A stretch of 40,024 nt of DNA from Lachnospiraceae bacterium (GTDB taxonomy: Bacteria > Bacillota > Clostridia > Lachnospirales > Lachnospiraceae). The translations under genes were made by a program, and so were the position numbers. Shown in pieces: positions 17,197 to 25,063 of this stretch. The stretch spans positions 1 to 40,024 of the forward strand of contig JAIKXH010000050.1 in NCBI GenBank assembly GCA_024684215.1, given 5' to 3'. Position 1 is the stretch's first letter. Every line of letters begins with the position of its first letter. A model generated the notes under the pieces. It had not been told where the DNA came from and made no database searches. It saw nothing but the letters and a program-made list of their open reading frames with translations.

Positions 17197-17225
17197 ATTA
17201 TCTTACTAGGAGTGCCAAAAGTCAA
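17197..17225 (-). promoter_or_regulatory. ilvE promoter
   Basis: On the minus strand, TTGACT (17220-17225) and GATAAT (17197-17202) are separated by exactly 17 nt. The leader of ~50 nt contains no obvious T-box or attenuator. Confidence 0.7.
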
Positions 17226-17256
17226 TAAACCGAATTTAGCCAATTTTCGCAGTTTT

Positions 17257-17754
17257 TTATTTCGGTTTAACCCTTTCGTATCTCACAAAAGAATAAGATA
17301 AGTCAAAATATGTAATTTCATCACTGTCGGCGGTCTTTATCCACTCGGGATCCGCTTCGAGATCTTTTAGATAAGAATCCGCTTCGTATTCGTAATCTAT
17401 GGCAGTGATGTGTGCAGTGTCACAGTATGGCAAAAGCTGATTATAAATGCTTTCACCGCCTATAATATAGACATCCTCGCTCTTGTATTTTTTTAACTCA
17501 GTAAAAAGATCCTCAATCGAGTTAATAACAGTGGCACCTTTTACTTTGTAATTTTTGTCTTTGCTCAAAATAATATTGGTACGATTGGGAAGCGGCTGCT
17601 TTTGCGGAAACGTCTCCAAAGTCTTTCTGCCCAGCACCACTACCTTTCCGGTGGTTAAAAGTCTGAACTGCTTTTGATCGTTCGGAATCCTTACAAGCAG
17701 ATCTCCCTTGTTGCCTATCGCCCAATTGTTGTCTACCGCAGCAACAATATTCAT
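17257..17754 (-). CDS. folA: dihydrofolate reductase
   Basis: FolA reduces dihydrofolate to tetrahydrofolate with NADPH. The 165-aa product shows the family pattern: VAAVDNNWAIGNKGDLL at the start, IPNDQKQFR holding the catalytic acidic residue, VVVLGRKTLETFP, NRTNIILS, and VYIIGGESIYNQLLPY with the nucleotide-binding GG. It starts 5 nt after thyX with an AGAGG site, so it is co-transcribed. ThyX does not generate dihydrofolate, so the pairing with folA is somewhat unexpected (see findings). Confidence 0.94.
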   Translation of the reverse strand: MNIVAAVDNNWAIGNKGDLLVRIPNDQKQFRLLTTGKVVVLGRKTLETFPQKQPLPNRTNIILSKDKNYKVKGATVINSIEDLFTELKKYKSEDVYIIGGESIYNQLLPYCDTAHITAIDYEYEADSYLKDLEADPEWIKTADSDEITYFDLSYSFVRYERVKPK

Positions 17755-17759
17755 AAATA

Positions 17760-18437
17760 TTAATCCTCTTTTTTAGGGCGGCGTCCGCAGCTTTTTTTCT
17801 CTGTGCAATAACCATTTACATCGCATTTGGGCATGAAATAGTGATCCACAAGATATGCCCACTCCTCGGAATACTCTTTTAATGCGTTGCAAAGATCGCG
17901 CATAAGCTCTCTGTACTCCCAAAAAGCTCTGGTACACATTCTCTGATGCGACATTTCGATAAGATTTCTGAGATTTCTCTTGTCAACGATCTTGGTCTCC
18001 ATTCCGAGAGGTAAAAGCATAGCAGCATCCTCTCTGGGAATACCGAATTCATTCTCAAGCTTAGCCGCAGACTCCGCTATGGTTTTCATAGTTTCCTCAT
18101 AGACAGCCTTAGCTTCCAAGTTTTTCTCTACAGTGTGAGGAAGGACATATTTGAAATCCTCATACTTTATATACCTGGTGCTTGCCTGAAGTCTTGTGGG
18201 AGCACCGCCTATATGAGTGTACCACTCTCTGATAACGCGGGCGGAATATCCGTCAAGAATCATCTCAACATTCACATATTCCATAACTCTGTGATGGCCC
18301 GATATGATGCAATCGAGGCCTCTCTTATAATTTTTCTCCGCATCCTCTATATTGGCGCCCCAGCATACTCCTGCGCGCTGTCCCATAAGTGTGATCGGGT
18401 TTTTGGTAGTCTCTTCAATGATAATAACTTTAGCCAT
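17760..18437 (-). CDS. thyX: flavin-dependent thymidylate synthase, variant signature
   Basis: ThyX methylates dUMP to dTMP using methylene-THF and FAD/NADPH. The second conserved block, KRNLRNLIEMSHQRMCTRAFWEYRELM, is clearly present near residues 155-180. The first signature differs from the classical RHRxxSxNxxSxRY: here it is YTHIGGAPTRLQASTRY, keeping only the STRY end and a histidine. The C-terminus adds a CDVNGYC...CGRR cysteine cluster that could bind metal. It has an AAGGA site, lies 24 nt after the beta-CASP gene and 5 nt before folA. I call it ThyX on the second motif and on context. Confidence 0.88.
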   Translation of the reverse strand: MAKVIIIEETTKNPITLMGQRAGVCWGANIEDAEKNYKRGLDCIISGHHRVMEYVNVEMILDGYSARVIREWYTHIGGAPTRLQASTRYIKYEDFKYVLPHTVEKNLEAKAVYEETMKTIAESAAKLENEFGIPREDAAMLLPLGMETKIVDKRNLRNLIEMSHQRMCTRAFWEYRELMRDLCNALKEYSEEWAYLVDHYFMPKCDVNGYCTEKKSCGRRPKKED

Positions 18438-18461
18438 GTTAATTGTCCTTTTTTTATATAA

Positions 18462-20060
18462 TCAGTTATCCCATTTGTCGCACATGGAATTGATTTGATC
18501 TGCAAATTTGCCGATTTCCTTGTTAGGTCTGCCCTCAAGCTTTTTGATAAGAGCCATAAGTCTCTGGCCGGCAGAAACAAGTCTCGCATATACACCGTTT
18601 GTAATAGGCGTCTTCTTTTCAACCTTAACAGGCATCGCCTCATAAGTAAAGCGGTTTGCTCCGAGGTCAAAAACAGATCCGCTGTAAGGTGCATAGGCTC
18701 TCTGGCCGTACTCTATCTTCAATGTCTCGGCAAAAGATGTTGCAACAGAATCTTCACCATGAACTATAAATACCTTTTTTGGCTTTTCTTCAAATTCATT
18801 TATCCATTCGATAAGACCGTTTTTATCAGCGTGTCCCGAAAGTCCGGCAACCTGCTTGATTTGGGCATTTACACTAATGGTCTCACCGAAAAGCTTAACC
18901 TCTTTTGCGCCCTCAATAATAGCTCTTCCCAAGGTTCCGTTTGCCTGATATCCGACAAAGAGAATTGTGGATTCCTTTCTCCACAGGTTGTGCTTTAAAT
19001 GATGGCGTATACGTCCCGCCTCGCACATACCGGACGCGGAAATAATAACCTTTGGTGTGTCGATAAAGTTGATCTCTCTTGACTCATCGCTTGTGATAGT
19101 AAGCTTAAGTCCCGAAAAAGAGATAGGATTAATATTGTCTCTGACAAGCTCTAGAGCTTCCTCGTCAAAGCATTCACTTCTGTTTTCCTGGAACACCTCG
19201 GTGGCTTCCACCGCCATGGGGCTGTCCACATACACGGGGAAATTGTCATGACCCTTTATGAGTTTTCCAACTTTTATCTTTCTGATAAAATACAAAAGCT
19301 CCTGGGTCCTGCCGACAGCAAATGAAGGAATTACAACGTTTCCTCCTCTGTCAAAGGTCTCCTGGATAACCTTTGCTATCTCTCCGACATAATCGGGCTT
19401 TTCGGTAGAGTGCAGTCTGTCGCCGTAGGTGGATTCCATAACCACAAAATCCGCGGTTGCGGTCGGAATGGGATCCCTTAAAAGAGGCTGGTGCTTGTTT
19501 CCTATATCTCCGGAAAAAACTATCTTTTTGGAAGTATCTCCCTCGGTAAGCCAAACCTCTATAGAGGCAGAACCCAAAAGATGTCCGATATCCGTAAAAC
19601 GAATCTTTACGCCGTCACATACCTCCACATCGGTATCGTAGTGGCAGGGTACAAGTCTTTTTATGGCTCCGTCGGCATCCTCTAAAGTATATAAAGGCTC
19701 TATGGATGCGTTCTGCTCGCTTCGTTTTGCTTTTCGCTGTTTCCACTCCGCTTCCTGCATTTGAATATGCGCACAGTCTCTGAGCATTATACTGCACAGA
19801 TCGCAGGTTGCGTCCGTCGCGAATATCTGGCCCCTGAATCCCTTTGCATACAAAAGGGGTAAAAGTCCGGAGTGATCGACATGGGCATGTGTCAAAAACA
19901 CATAATCAATCTGAGATTCATGAACCGGAAGAGGTGCATTTTCAAAAATCTGTGTACCCTGCTGCATACCGTAATCGACAAGGATATGCTTGTCGTTTAC
20001 TTCAAGATAGTGGCAGCTTCCGGTTACCTGATGATCGGCGCCGATAAAAATTAACTTCAT
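18462..20060 (-). CDS. MBL/beta-CASP RNA-processing nuclease (YSH1/CPSF-like)
   Basis: This 532-aa protein has a metallo-beta-lactamase core with THAHVDHSG at residues 57-65, DIGHLLGSAS near 160 and FSGDIG near 185. It is followed by a beta-CASP insert (ESTYGDR, VVIPSFAVGRTQELLYF) and a C-terminal RMMBL segment (GLSGHADKNGLIEW, VFIVHGED). This order matches COG1236 exonucleases related to CPSF-73, which act on RNA 3' or 5' ends. The last ~60 residues are helical and not conserved to my knowledge. The gene starts the nuclease-thyX-folA unit, with an AGAGAGGA site. Confidence 0.9.
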   Translation of the reverse strand: MKLIFIGADHQVTGSCHYLEVNDKHILVDYGMQQGTQIFENAPLPVHESQIDYVFLTHAHVDHSGLLPLLYAKGFRGQIFATDATCDLCSIMLRDCAHIQMQEAEWKQRKAKRSEQNASIEPLYTLEDADGAIKRLVPCHYDTDVEVCDGVKIRFTDIGHLLGSASIEVWLTEGDTSKKIVFSGDIGNKHQPLLRDPIPTATADFVVMESTYGDRLHSTEKPDYVGEIAKVIQETFDRGGNVVIPSFAVGRTQELLYFIRKIKVGKLIKGHDNFPVYVDSPMAVEATEVFQENRSECFDEEALELVRDNINPISFSGLKLTITSDESREINFIDTPKVIISASGMCEAGRIRHHLKHNLWRKESTILFVGYQANGTLGRAIIEGAKEVKLFGETISVNAQIKQVAGLSGHADKNGLIEWINEFEEKPKKVFIVHGEDSVATSFAETLKIEYGQRAYAPYSGSVFDLGANRFTYEAMPVKVEKKTPITNGVYARLVSAGQRLMALIKKLEGRPNKEIGKFADQINSMCDKWDN

Positions 20061-20152
20061 AGCTTTTCCTCTCTTTTTTTCAAGAAAAAATAGACATAAA
20101 AGAAATTAATCTTTTATGCCTATTAGTATATCATACTTAATCTAATTTTTGT

Positions 20153-20188
20153 ATTATAATATGTCTCTAACTACAACATTTTGTAGTT
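20153..20188 (-). promoter_or_regulatory. -10 element plus ACTACA inverted repeat upstream of the beta-CASP gene
   Basis: On the minus strand, a perfect TATAAT (20153-20158) lies ~93 nt before the ATG and lacks a good -35. In that position is a perfect 8-bp inverted repeat, AACTACAA-CATT-TTGTAGTT (20169-20188). It looks like an operator or activator site. A related palindrome occurs at 20549-20569. Confidence 0.45.
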
Positions 20189-20232
20189 TTTAATAAAATT
20201 CCAAAAAAATTCCACAAAATCGCCGTTTTGGA

Positions 20233-20490
20233 TTAATACTGCATAGCCCAGGTAATTCCGTAGAGGGAAACCATCATTTTTCTGATTTCTTCCTTCATAA
20301 CCTTGCATGCTTCAAACTCGGTCTTTACATGGATGAGACCGATTTTTTTGTTATTGTCGCAAAAATAGATATCAAATCCGTTTCCGCTCTTTTCGAGGCA
20401 AATACGCTTATTCTGTTTTCCGCCCACTTTATACAGCTTTTTAGGAACAAGATGTGCCTTAAAAAATGAGTTTAATTCTTTTGTAGTCAT
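20233..20490 (-). CDS. small conserved-looking protein of unknown function
   Basis: This 85-aa protein has a basic character (KAHLVPKKLYKVGGKQNKRICLEK) in the first half. A beta-like stretch, GFDIYFCDNNKKIGLIHVKTEF, follows, and a helix, EACKVMKEEIRKMMVSLYGI, ends it. There is no signal peptide and no membrane segment. A strong AGAGGA site precedes the ATG. It stands alone, between a beta-CASP gene and tRNA-Gly, and is flanked by the two ACTACA/TGTAGT palindromes. I do not recognise its family. Confidence 0.7.
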   Translation of the reverse strand: MTTKELNSFFKAHLVPKKLYKVGGKQNKRICLEKSGNGFDIYFCDNNKKIGLIHVKTEFEACKVMKEEIRKMMVSLYGITWAMQY

Positions 20491-20548
20491 ACGCTTTCCT
20501 CTTTCTATAACAAGTATCTTTATTGAAAAAGTTTTTAAAAACCTCTTT

Positions 20549-20569
20549 ATGTAGTTTTTAAAACTACAT
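20549..20569. promoter_or_regulatory. perfect 21-bp palindrome, candidate operator
   Basis: Two perfect 10-bp arms (ATGTAGTTTT and AAAACTACAT) surround one central base. The site lies 59 nt upstream of the 85-aa gene. No U-run follows on the minus strand. It shares the TGTAGTT half-site with 20169-20188. Confidence 0.5.
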
Positions 20570-20656
20570 TCAATATATCATGGCAAACATGCTATGGCAA
20601 GAGCCTTAATAAATTTTTAAGATGTTTTACAAGATAAATTTTTGAGTTTTTTCAAC

Positions 20657-20682
20657 AAAAAAGCCGCTTTTAAAAAAGCGGC
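20657..20682 (-). terminator. terminator after tRNA-Gly
   Basis: On the minus strand, a perfect 9-bp stem GCCGCTTTT/AAAAGCGGC is followed by TTTTTT. It starts 44 nt past the tRNA-Gly 3' end. The symmetrical A-tract could also support termination on the plus strand. Confidence 0.85.
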
Positions 20683-20725
20683 ATGATTTCAAACAATAAT
20701 ACTAATAAAATTGGCATAAAAAAAG

Positions 20726-20798
20726 AGCGATAGACGGGGCTCGAACCCGCGGTCTCCACCTTGGCAAGGTGGCGCTTTACCAACTAAGCTACTATCGC
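20726..20798 (-). tRNA. tRNA-Gly(GCC)
   Basis: The 73-nt gene has a GCGATAG/CTATCGC acceptor stem and a U discriminator, as usual for bacterial glycine tRNAs. The anticodon loop TTGCCAA in a CCACC/GGTGG stem gives GCC, and a GGTTCGAGCCC T-arm follows. It has its own promoter and terminator. CCA is not encoded. Confidence 0.97.
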
Positions 20799-20831
20799 AT
20801 TTCGTTCGCTGTTTTCCAACGGACAAGTGCT

Positions 20832-20860
20832 ATTCTACTAAAATACTTTCATGTTGTCAA
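20832..20860 (-). promoter_or_regulatory. promoter of tRNA-Gly
   Basis: On the minus strand, a perfect TTGACA (20855-20860) and TAGAAT (20832-20837) lie 17 nt apart, ~33 nt ahead of the tRNA. Confidence 0.8.
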
Positions 20861-20902
20861 CATTTAATTTTATATTTTTTTAAATTTCTACAGGCCCCGC
20901 AG

Positions 20903-20931
20903 AAAAGCTCCCGAAACATGCGGGAGCTTTT
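20903..20931 (-). terminator. terminator of the 21762/20983 gene pair
   Basis: A perfect 11-bp stem (AAAAGCTCCCG with CGGGAGCTTTT) with a 7-nt loop lies ~50 nt beyond the stop of the membrane-protein gene. The U-run is short (CTTTTC) on the minus strand. Confidence 0.65.
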
Positions 20932-20982
20932 CCGTTTTTGCCCATACAAAGGAATTAAAAATACAAACACTCCGTTAACGGA

Positions 20983-21684
20983 TTAGAGCGTAAATCCTGA
21001 AGGAAGCGGAATGGTAAACATGTAAATGGTTCCGACAACAAGGAAAAGTACGGATACCAAAAATACAATCTTACGATTGGGGATATTCTTAAATATTCCG
21101 ACAATACCAAGAAGGAAAAGCACAAGTGAGAAAATTACGGTTACAAGGCCGAATCTGTCTCCGTTGGAGTTGTCTTCCTGGCCCTGTTCGAGATAAGCCT
21201 CTGCCTCATCAAGCACTTCCTGTGCCTCCGCATAATAGCTGTCAATATATCCTTCCATGTCAAAAGGACTAGCCCATTCATCCTGTTCAAATGCCCACTC
21301 GATAGCCTCTACAAACTCTTCGCTGCAGCTGTCATAGATAAGGATATCTATCTTTGACTGGATAAGCTCAGCCTTTTCTGTATCACCTTCCATTTCGGCA
21401 ATCTCAAGTTCAGTCTGGTAGTCTACGATACTGTTCCAAACCATAAGGTCCTGCATATACTGCTGTGAAGCCTCATTCCATCTTGAGTTTCCGTCTGCGG
21501 AAATATTGTTGCTGGTGGTATAATTTGTCGCCTGATTGCCGCCGTGAAGTGAGCCGATCCAGGTAGCCCATGCGGTAAGGAGTGCTGTAATGCCAAGAAA
21601 AATAGCCACAAACATCTCCAGGCGGCTCTCATTAAGCCAAGGGAAGAATCCCTTCTTTTCTTTAGTTTCGTTATTGTTTTCCAT
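20983..21684 (-). CDS. membrane protein of unknown function (DUF4337-like?)
   Basis: This 233-aa protein has one hydrophobic helix at about 24-44, a long acidic region (about 60-170) with ATNYTTSNNISADGNSRWNEASQQY, and two further hydrophobic helices at about 177-196 and 203-222. The W-N-x-A-S-x-Q pattern after the first helix recalls DUF4337-type proteins, but the match is from memory and weak. It follows the 21762 gene after ~77 nt that are filled with tandem copies of that gene's end. Its function is unknown. Confidence 0.8.
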   Translation of the reverse strand: MENNNETKEKKGFFPWLNESRLEMFVAIFLGITALLTAWATWIGSLHGGNQATNYTTSNNISADGNSRWNEASQQYMQDLMVWNSIVDYQTELEIAEMEGDTEKAELIQSKIDILIYDSCSEEFVEAIEWAFEQDEWASPFDMEGYIDSYYAEAQEVLDEAEAYLEQGQEDNSNGDRFGLVTVIFSLVLFLLGIVGIFKNIPNRKIVFLVSVLFLVVGTIYMFTIPLPSGFTL

Positions 21685-21695
21685 TATATAATCTC

Positions 21696-21776
21696 TCCGA
21701 TTTTTATATTAGATTTTCATCTCTTTGTTTATACCAAATATCCATATCTTTGGTTTTTATATTAGATATCCATCTC
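21696..21776 (-). repeat. three imperfect 25-28-bp tandem copies spanning a stop codon
   Basis: Units lie at 21749-21776, 21724-21748 and 21696-21723. They share GAGATGGATATCTAATATAAA, and the first contains the last codons and TAA of the upstream gene. A trace of a fourth copy (GAGATTATA) provides the ribosome-binding region of the membrane-protein gene. Confidence 0.75.
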
Positions 21777-22154
21777 TCCGAGCTCTTTTGCCACAGCTTC
21801 AACCTGCTGCTCGCAAAGCTTGCTGTTCTTTCCGCCGAGTGATCCAAGGTTACCCCAACCATCGGTTATAAATCCGATTGCGGCATTCTTTACAACATTC
21901 TCTGTTCCTGCAGCTTCTGCCTTCTGAATGTTCCACTTGTTTCCCTTTTTACCGTTTCCGGCCATAAATGCGGGAAGGATCTGAACCTGATTCTGTCTGT
22001 CAACCTCGGGGAAGCAGATAATATTTGTAAATGCATGCTTAACCCACATAGGTTTTCCGGGAGTGAACTCATGATCCTTTATTGCCTCATAGAGTTCCTC
22101 GGGAGTGTACTCGTTTTTTGTAACTACCTTTTTCATCTTAAATCCAAAAGCCAT
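21762..22154 (-). CDS. 130-aa soluble protein of unknown function
   Basis: MAFGFKMKKVV starts a protein with an acidic helix (TPEELYEAIKDHEF), an aromatic strand (MWVKHAFTNIICFPEV), a GNGKKGNKW turn and an AAIGFITDGWGNLGSLGG segment. There is no signal peptide and no membrane helix. The frame is open upstream to 22187, but the ATG at 22154 has a GGAGG at ideal spacing. It is probably paired with the membrane protein at 20983. I do not recognise a family. Confidence 0.72.
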   Translation of the reverse strand: MAFGFKMKKVVTKNEYTPEELYEAIKDHEFTPGKPMWVKHAFTNIICFPEVDRQNQVQILPAFMAGNGKKGNKWNIQKAEAAGTENVVKNAAIGFITDGWGNLGSLGGKNSKLCEQQVEAVAKELGEMDI

Positions 22155-22226
22155 AATAACCTCCAAATGAAATAAAATTTTACGCATTCCGCGTTTTACA
22201 TTTTAAAGTATATCTCCTGTTTTTCC

Positions 22227-22283
22227 GAAAAAAAAGTAACCCTAGGGCTACCTTACAATTTTTTAAGGCAGCCCCAGGGTTAT
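22227..22283 (-). terminator. strong terminator of the lipoprotein/LuxR operon
   Basis: On the minus strand, a long stem AATAACCCTGGGGCTGCCTTA pairs with GTAAGGTAGCCCTAGGGTTA around a short A/T-rich loop. An uninterrupted run of eight or more U follows. It lies just after the 88-aa gene. Confidence 0.9.
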
Positions 22284-22291
22284 TATTAATC

Positions 22292-22558
22292 TCAGGTCTC
22301 AAATACGGAGCTTTTTTCTCCCTCTTCCAATAGCAATGAATAGTCCTCCACAAACTGTGCAAGCCTAAGTCCCGCCTTTAGTTCGTCTCCCTCAAGTTTT
22401 TTGGAAACGATATCGAGGAGCATATCATCTTCACTTATTCCCGCAAGCATAAGCTCAGCTATATACCTGTCAGACTCGGGAATCGGTATTTTGTTGTTGT
22501 TGATAACCGCTATAAGCTTATCGCCCTCTTCGAAGCTTACATTTTGTTTCCATTTCAT
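22292..22558 (-). CDS. 88-aa acidic protein, last gene of the lipoprotein/LuxR operon
   Basis: A small helical, acidic protein with a KWKQNVSFEEGDKLIAVINNNKIPIPESDRYIAEL start and a second half of leucine-rich helices. It has a near-perfect GAGGAGG site before the ATG. It lies 100 nt after the LuxR-type regulator, with a strong terminator immediately downstream. There is no recognisable family. Its position suggests a co-regulated or regulatory partner of the LuxR-type protein (inference). Confidence 0.75.
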   Translation of the reverse strand: MKWKQNVSFEEGDKLIAVINNNKIPIPESDRYIAELMLAGISEDDMLLDIVSKKLEGDELKAGLRLAQFVEDYSLLLEEGEKSSVFET

Positions 22559-22657
22559 AGCGTCCTCCTCTCCGCCTCGGCAATTCTCTTACGAGACTGT
22601 CAAAGTCCTTTTATGAAGCTGTAAAAAAATTAATTAAACCATATAAGTCAGGATTCC

Positions 22658-25045
22658 TTATCCCCTGTGGAACAGACCCAGCCACTGTGCTTTTCTTTCC
22701 GCTTCGGCTCTGTTTGCGGCACCGAGCTTTTTATATATATTTCTGTTGTGCTTTTTTAGACCGCTGTAAGATATGCCGCACTCTTCGCATATGTCATCGG
22801 TGGATTTACCCTCGCAAAGCATACTTAAAATTTCCATCTCTCTGGAAGTAAGCTCCACTCTTTCTTTTGAAATATATTTTAGATAATCAGGATATGCGCT
22901 TGCTACCTTTTGAGTGACAGAGATGACCGTCTTGTAGAATTCATCACCGGTATTTAAAGAGGAATCTTCCTTCTCCAATTCTTTGAAAAGAGGAAGCACT
23001 GCTCCTCCTTCCATAGCGGGAATATTTACAAAATGATACTCTCGCGCATACTCTAAGCCGTTAGTAATATGGTCTTTCCAATGCTCATCGTCCATCCGGT
23101 ACAGAATCACAGCCTTTAAAAACTCATTTTCTATACGCAGGAAATACCTTTCGTATTTCTCATAATAAACGCCGAGGAAATTGGCAAGCTCAAGTGCTTC
23201 GTAGAATCTCTCCTCCACGATAAGACACCTTATCTTAACCATATAACGGTATCTGTCCGTAATACAAAAATCCACTCTCTCGCTCGGAAGCTTTGAAAGA
23301 TACTCATCAATCATATCGGTCTTGCCGCCGTATAACGAGAGCCAGACCTCCATAGCGGCAATATTCTGATACAGCTGAGTTGCATTTTCGGCATAAGCTT
23401 TTTCTTTAAACGAGGCAAGCACTCTTTTCGCGGAAGGATACTGCCCCTCAATTATATGCTGTCTCACCATTATTCCGACAGCGACAAAACCCATCTCAAT
23501 TTTTCCGCCGTGCAAAGCATCCTCGTAACCGTTTCCGCACCTTGTGGTCACTTCGTAGGGTGACATGGTACCTTTCTCAAAGCCGCTTTCCGCAAGAGCT
23601 AACGTAACCAGTCCGTTTCCAAATTTTCCGAGCATCACCTCCAAGGGACGTCCCATAAATTTTGCAATCTGATTATCGCTTTTTGACCACTCGCTAAAAT
23701 CAAGTCCGCCGTTCATAATTGATGCGGCATTTCCCGTAGCACACATTTCCGGCAATGATATATCACCGTTTCTTATAAGGGTAAAGACGTTTTTCATAAT
23801 GGTCAAAATACCCTTTGTTCCCTTGTGCGGTAGCGCTATATTCAAATATGCGGTACGTATTCTCGCTTCTTTTCTGAGTTCTTTACTGTTATTTTCGTCC
23901 TTCTCATATTTAATCAGTTCCTGCCTCCAGTATTCTGACTGTTCAGGCTCCATTATGAGATCGCACATCATGCTCATTCCGGCTATAAGAAGCGGTCTTT
24001 TTTTTATTTCATCCTCGGGGAGCGCCAGATAATATTCCTTCGTATCAAAATAGTGCCCGATTCCGGGGTGGGTAGTGACATTTTTTATAAGAAGTTCCTT
24101 GATCTTATCCTCGCAGTCCGCCTGTTTATAACAGTACAGAGCATTGGGTGTATCACCCTTTTCCTCATACCAGGCAGCCGCAGTCAAAAAGTTTTCTTTG
24201 TTTTTTTCATCGCTCCAGGAAAGATTTCTTTTCCATAAAAGATACTCCTTGAATTTGTCACCAATATAATAGTATTCCTCACCGTTTATCATCTCGGGAC
24301 CATGGAAAAATCTGCCGGTAATATTCCTGCAATACTCGGCCATTCTCGTAATGGTCACACCGCCTGATAGGACTTTTACCAATTCGTCACTGAAATACTT
24401 ATAAGGACATATGGTTAGGACAAACTCTCTGAATTCCTCGCTTACTTTATCTAAAAATGCCTCATCCCAATATCTGAACACTTCGTGCCAGACATATCGA
24501 TTCATATCCTCCGAAAAATTCTCTCCGAGTTCAAGTCTGTCGGCATAGTAAAACAATGCTCTCGGGTAGCCCAAAGACTCCCTCCACACCTTGTCCACCA
24601 CATCATCTTTTACACGGACTTCCACGCTCTCAAGATACTCTGATACCTCTGCCCTATCCAGATAAAAATCCTTTTCGGTGATTCTCACAAAATCCAGATC
24701 CATCTCCATATCGAAAAGATATTTCGGGAACATCCCCCTTGTTATCAAAACAACCTGAACTCCGTCAAAACGCAGAATATCTCTTATATAACCAATGGAT
24801 TCTTTGTCATCAAGTTCCTGCAAGTCATCGACAATAATTATGTTTTTCCTCATCTGATAGATATTGGGCATTGAGGAAAGCTTTCCGTCAGAGACGGTAA
24901 GCATAAGCGGATTTTTATATTTGTAAAAATTTTTAACCGCCGCGCTCTTTCCCCATCCTGTGGAAGCCATTATAATCACAGCCCTGTAATCAGCCTCTGC
25001 TCTTTTTAATTTGTCTTGTACGGCAGGAACTTTTATATAGCTCAA
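22658..25045 (-). CDS. MalT/LAL-type STAND regulator with LuxR HTH
   Basis: This 795-aa protein carries an N-terminal P-loop (ASTGWGKS, residues 27-34) and a Walker B (IIIVDDLQ, about 69-76). A winged-helix/NOD region follows. The long helical middle (about 330-720) is TPR-like sensor territory. The C-terminus is a LuxR HTH (LTSREMEILSMLCEGKSTDDI...ISYSGLKKHNRNIYKKLGAANR). It is therefore an ATP-dependent, signal-responsive transcription activator of the MalT class. The only good start is TTG at 25045 with GGAGAG 6 nt ahead, since no ATG lies before the P-loop. It starts 18 nt after the clostripain-like gene, so it may regulate its own operon. Confidence 0.9.
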   Translation of the reverse strand: MSYIKVPAVQDKLKRAEADYRAVIIMASTGWGKSAAVKNFYKYKNPLMLTVSDGKLSSMPNIYQMRKNIIIVDDLQELDDKESIGYIRDILRFDGVQVVLITRGMFPKYLFDMEMDLDFVRITEKDFYLDRAEVSEYLESVEVRVKDDVVDKVWRESLGYPRALFYYADRLELGENFSEDMNRYVWHEVFRYWDEAFLDKVSEEFREFVLTICPYKYFSDELVKVLSGGVTITRMAEYCRNITGRFFHGPEMINGEEYYYIGDKFKEYLLWKRNLSWSDEKNKENFLTAAAWYEEKGDTPNALYCYKQADCEDKIKELLIKNVTTHPGIGHYFDTKEYYLALPEDEIKKRPLLIAGMSMMCDLIMEPEQSEYWRQELIKYEKDENNSKELRKEARIRTAYLNIALPHKGTKGILTIMKNVFTLIRNGDISLPEMCATGNAASIMNGGLDFSEWSKSDNQIAKFMGRPLEVMLGKFGNGLVTLALAESGFEKGTMSPYEVTTRCGNGYEDALHGGKIEMGFVAVGIMVRQHIIEGQYPSAKRVLASFKEKAYAENATQLYQNIAAMEVWLSLYGGKTDMIDEYLSKLPSERVDFCITDRYRYMVKIRCLIVEERFYEALELANFLGVYYEKYERYFLRIENEFLKAVILYRMDDEHWKDHITNGLEYAREYHFVNIPAMEGGAVLPLFKELEKEDSSLNTGDEFYKTVISVTQKVASAYPDYLKYISKERVELTSREMEILSMLCEGKSTDDICEECGISYSGLKKHNRNIYKKLGAANRAEAERKAQWLGLFHRG

Positions 25046-25063
25046 CTTTCTCTCTCCAAAAAA

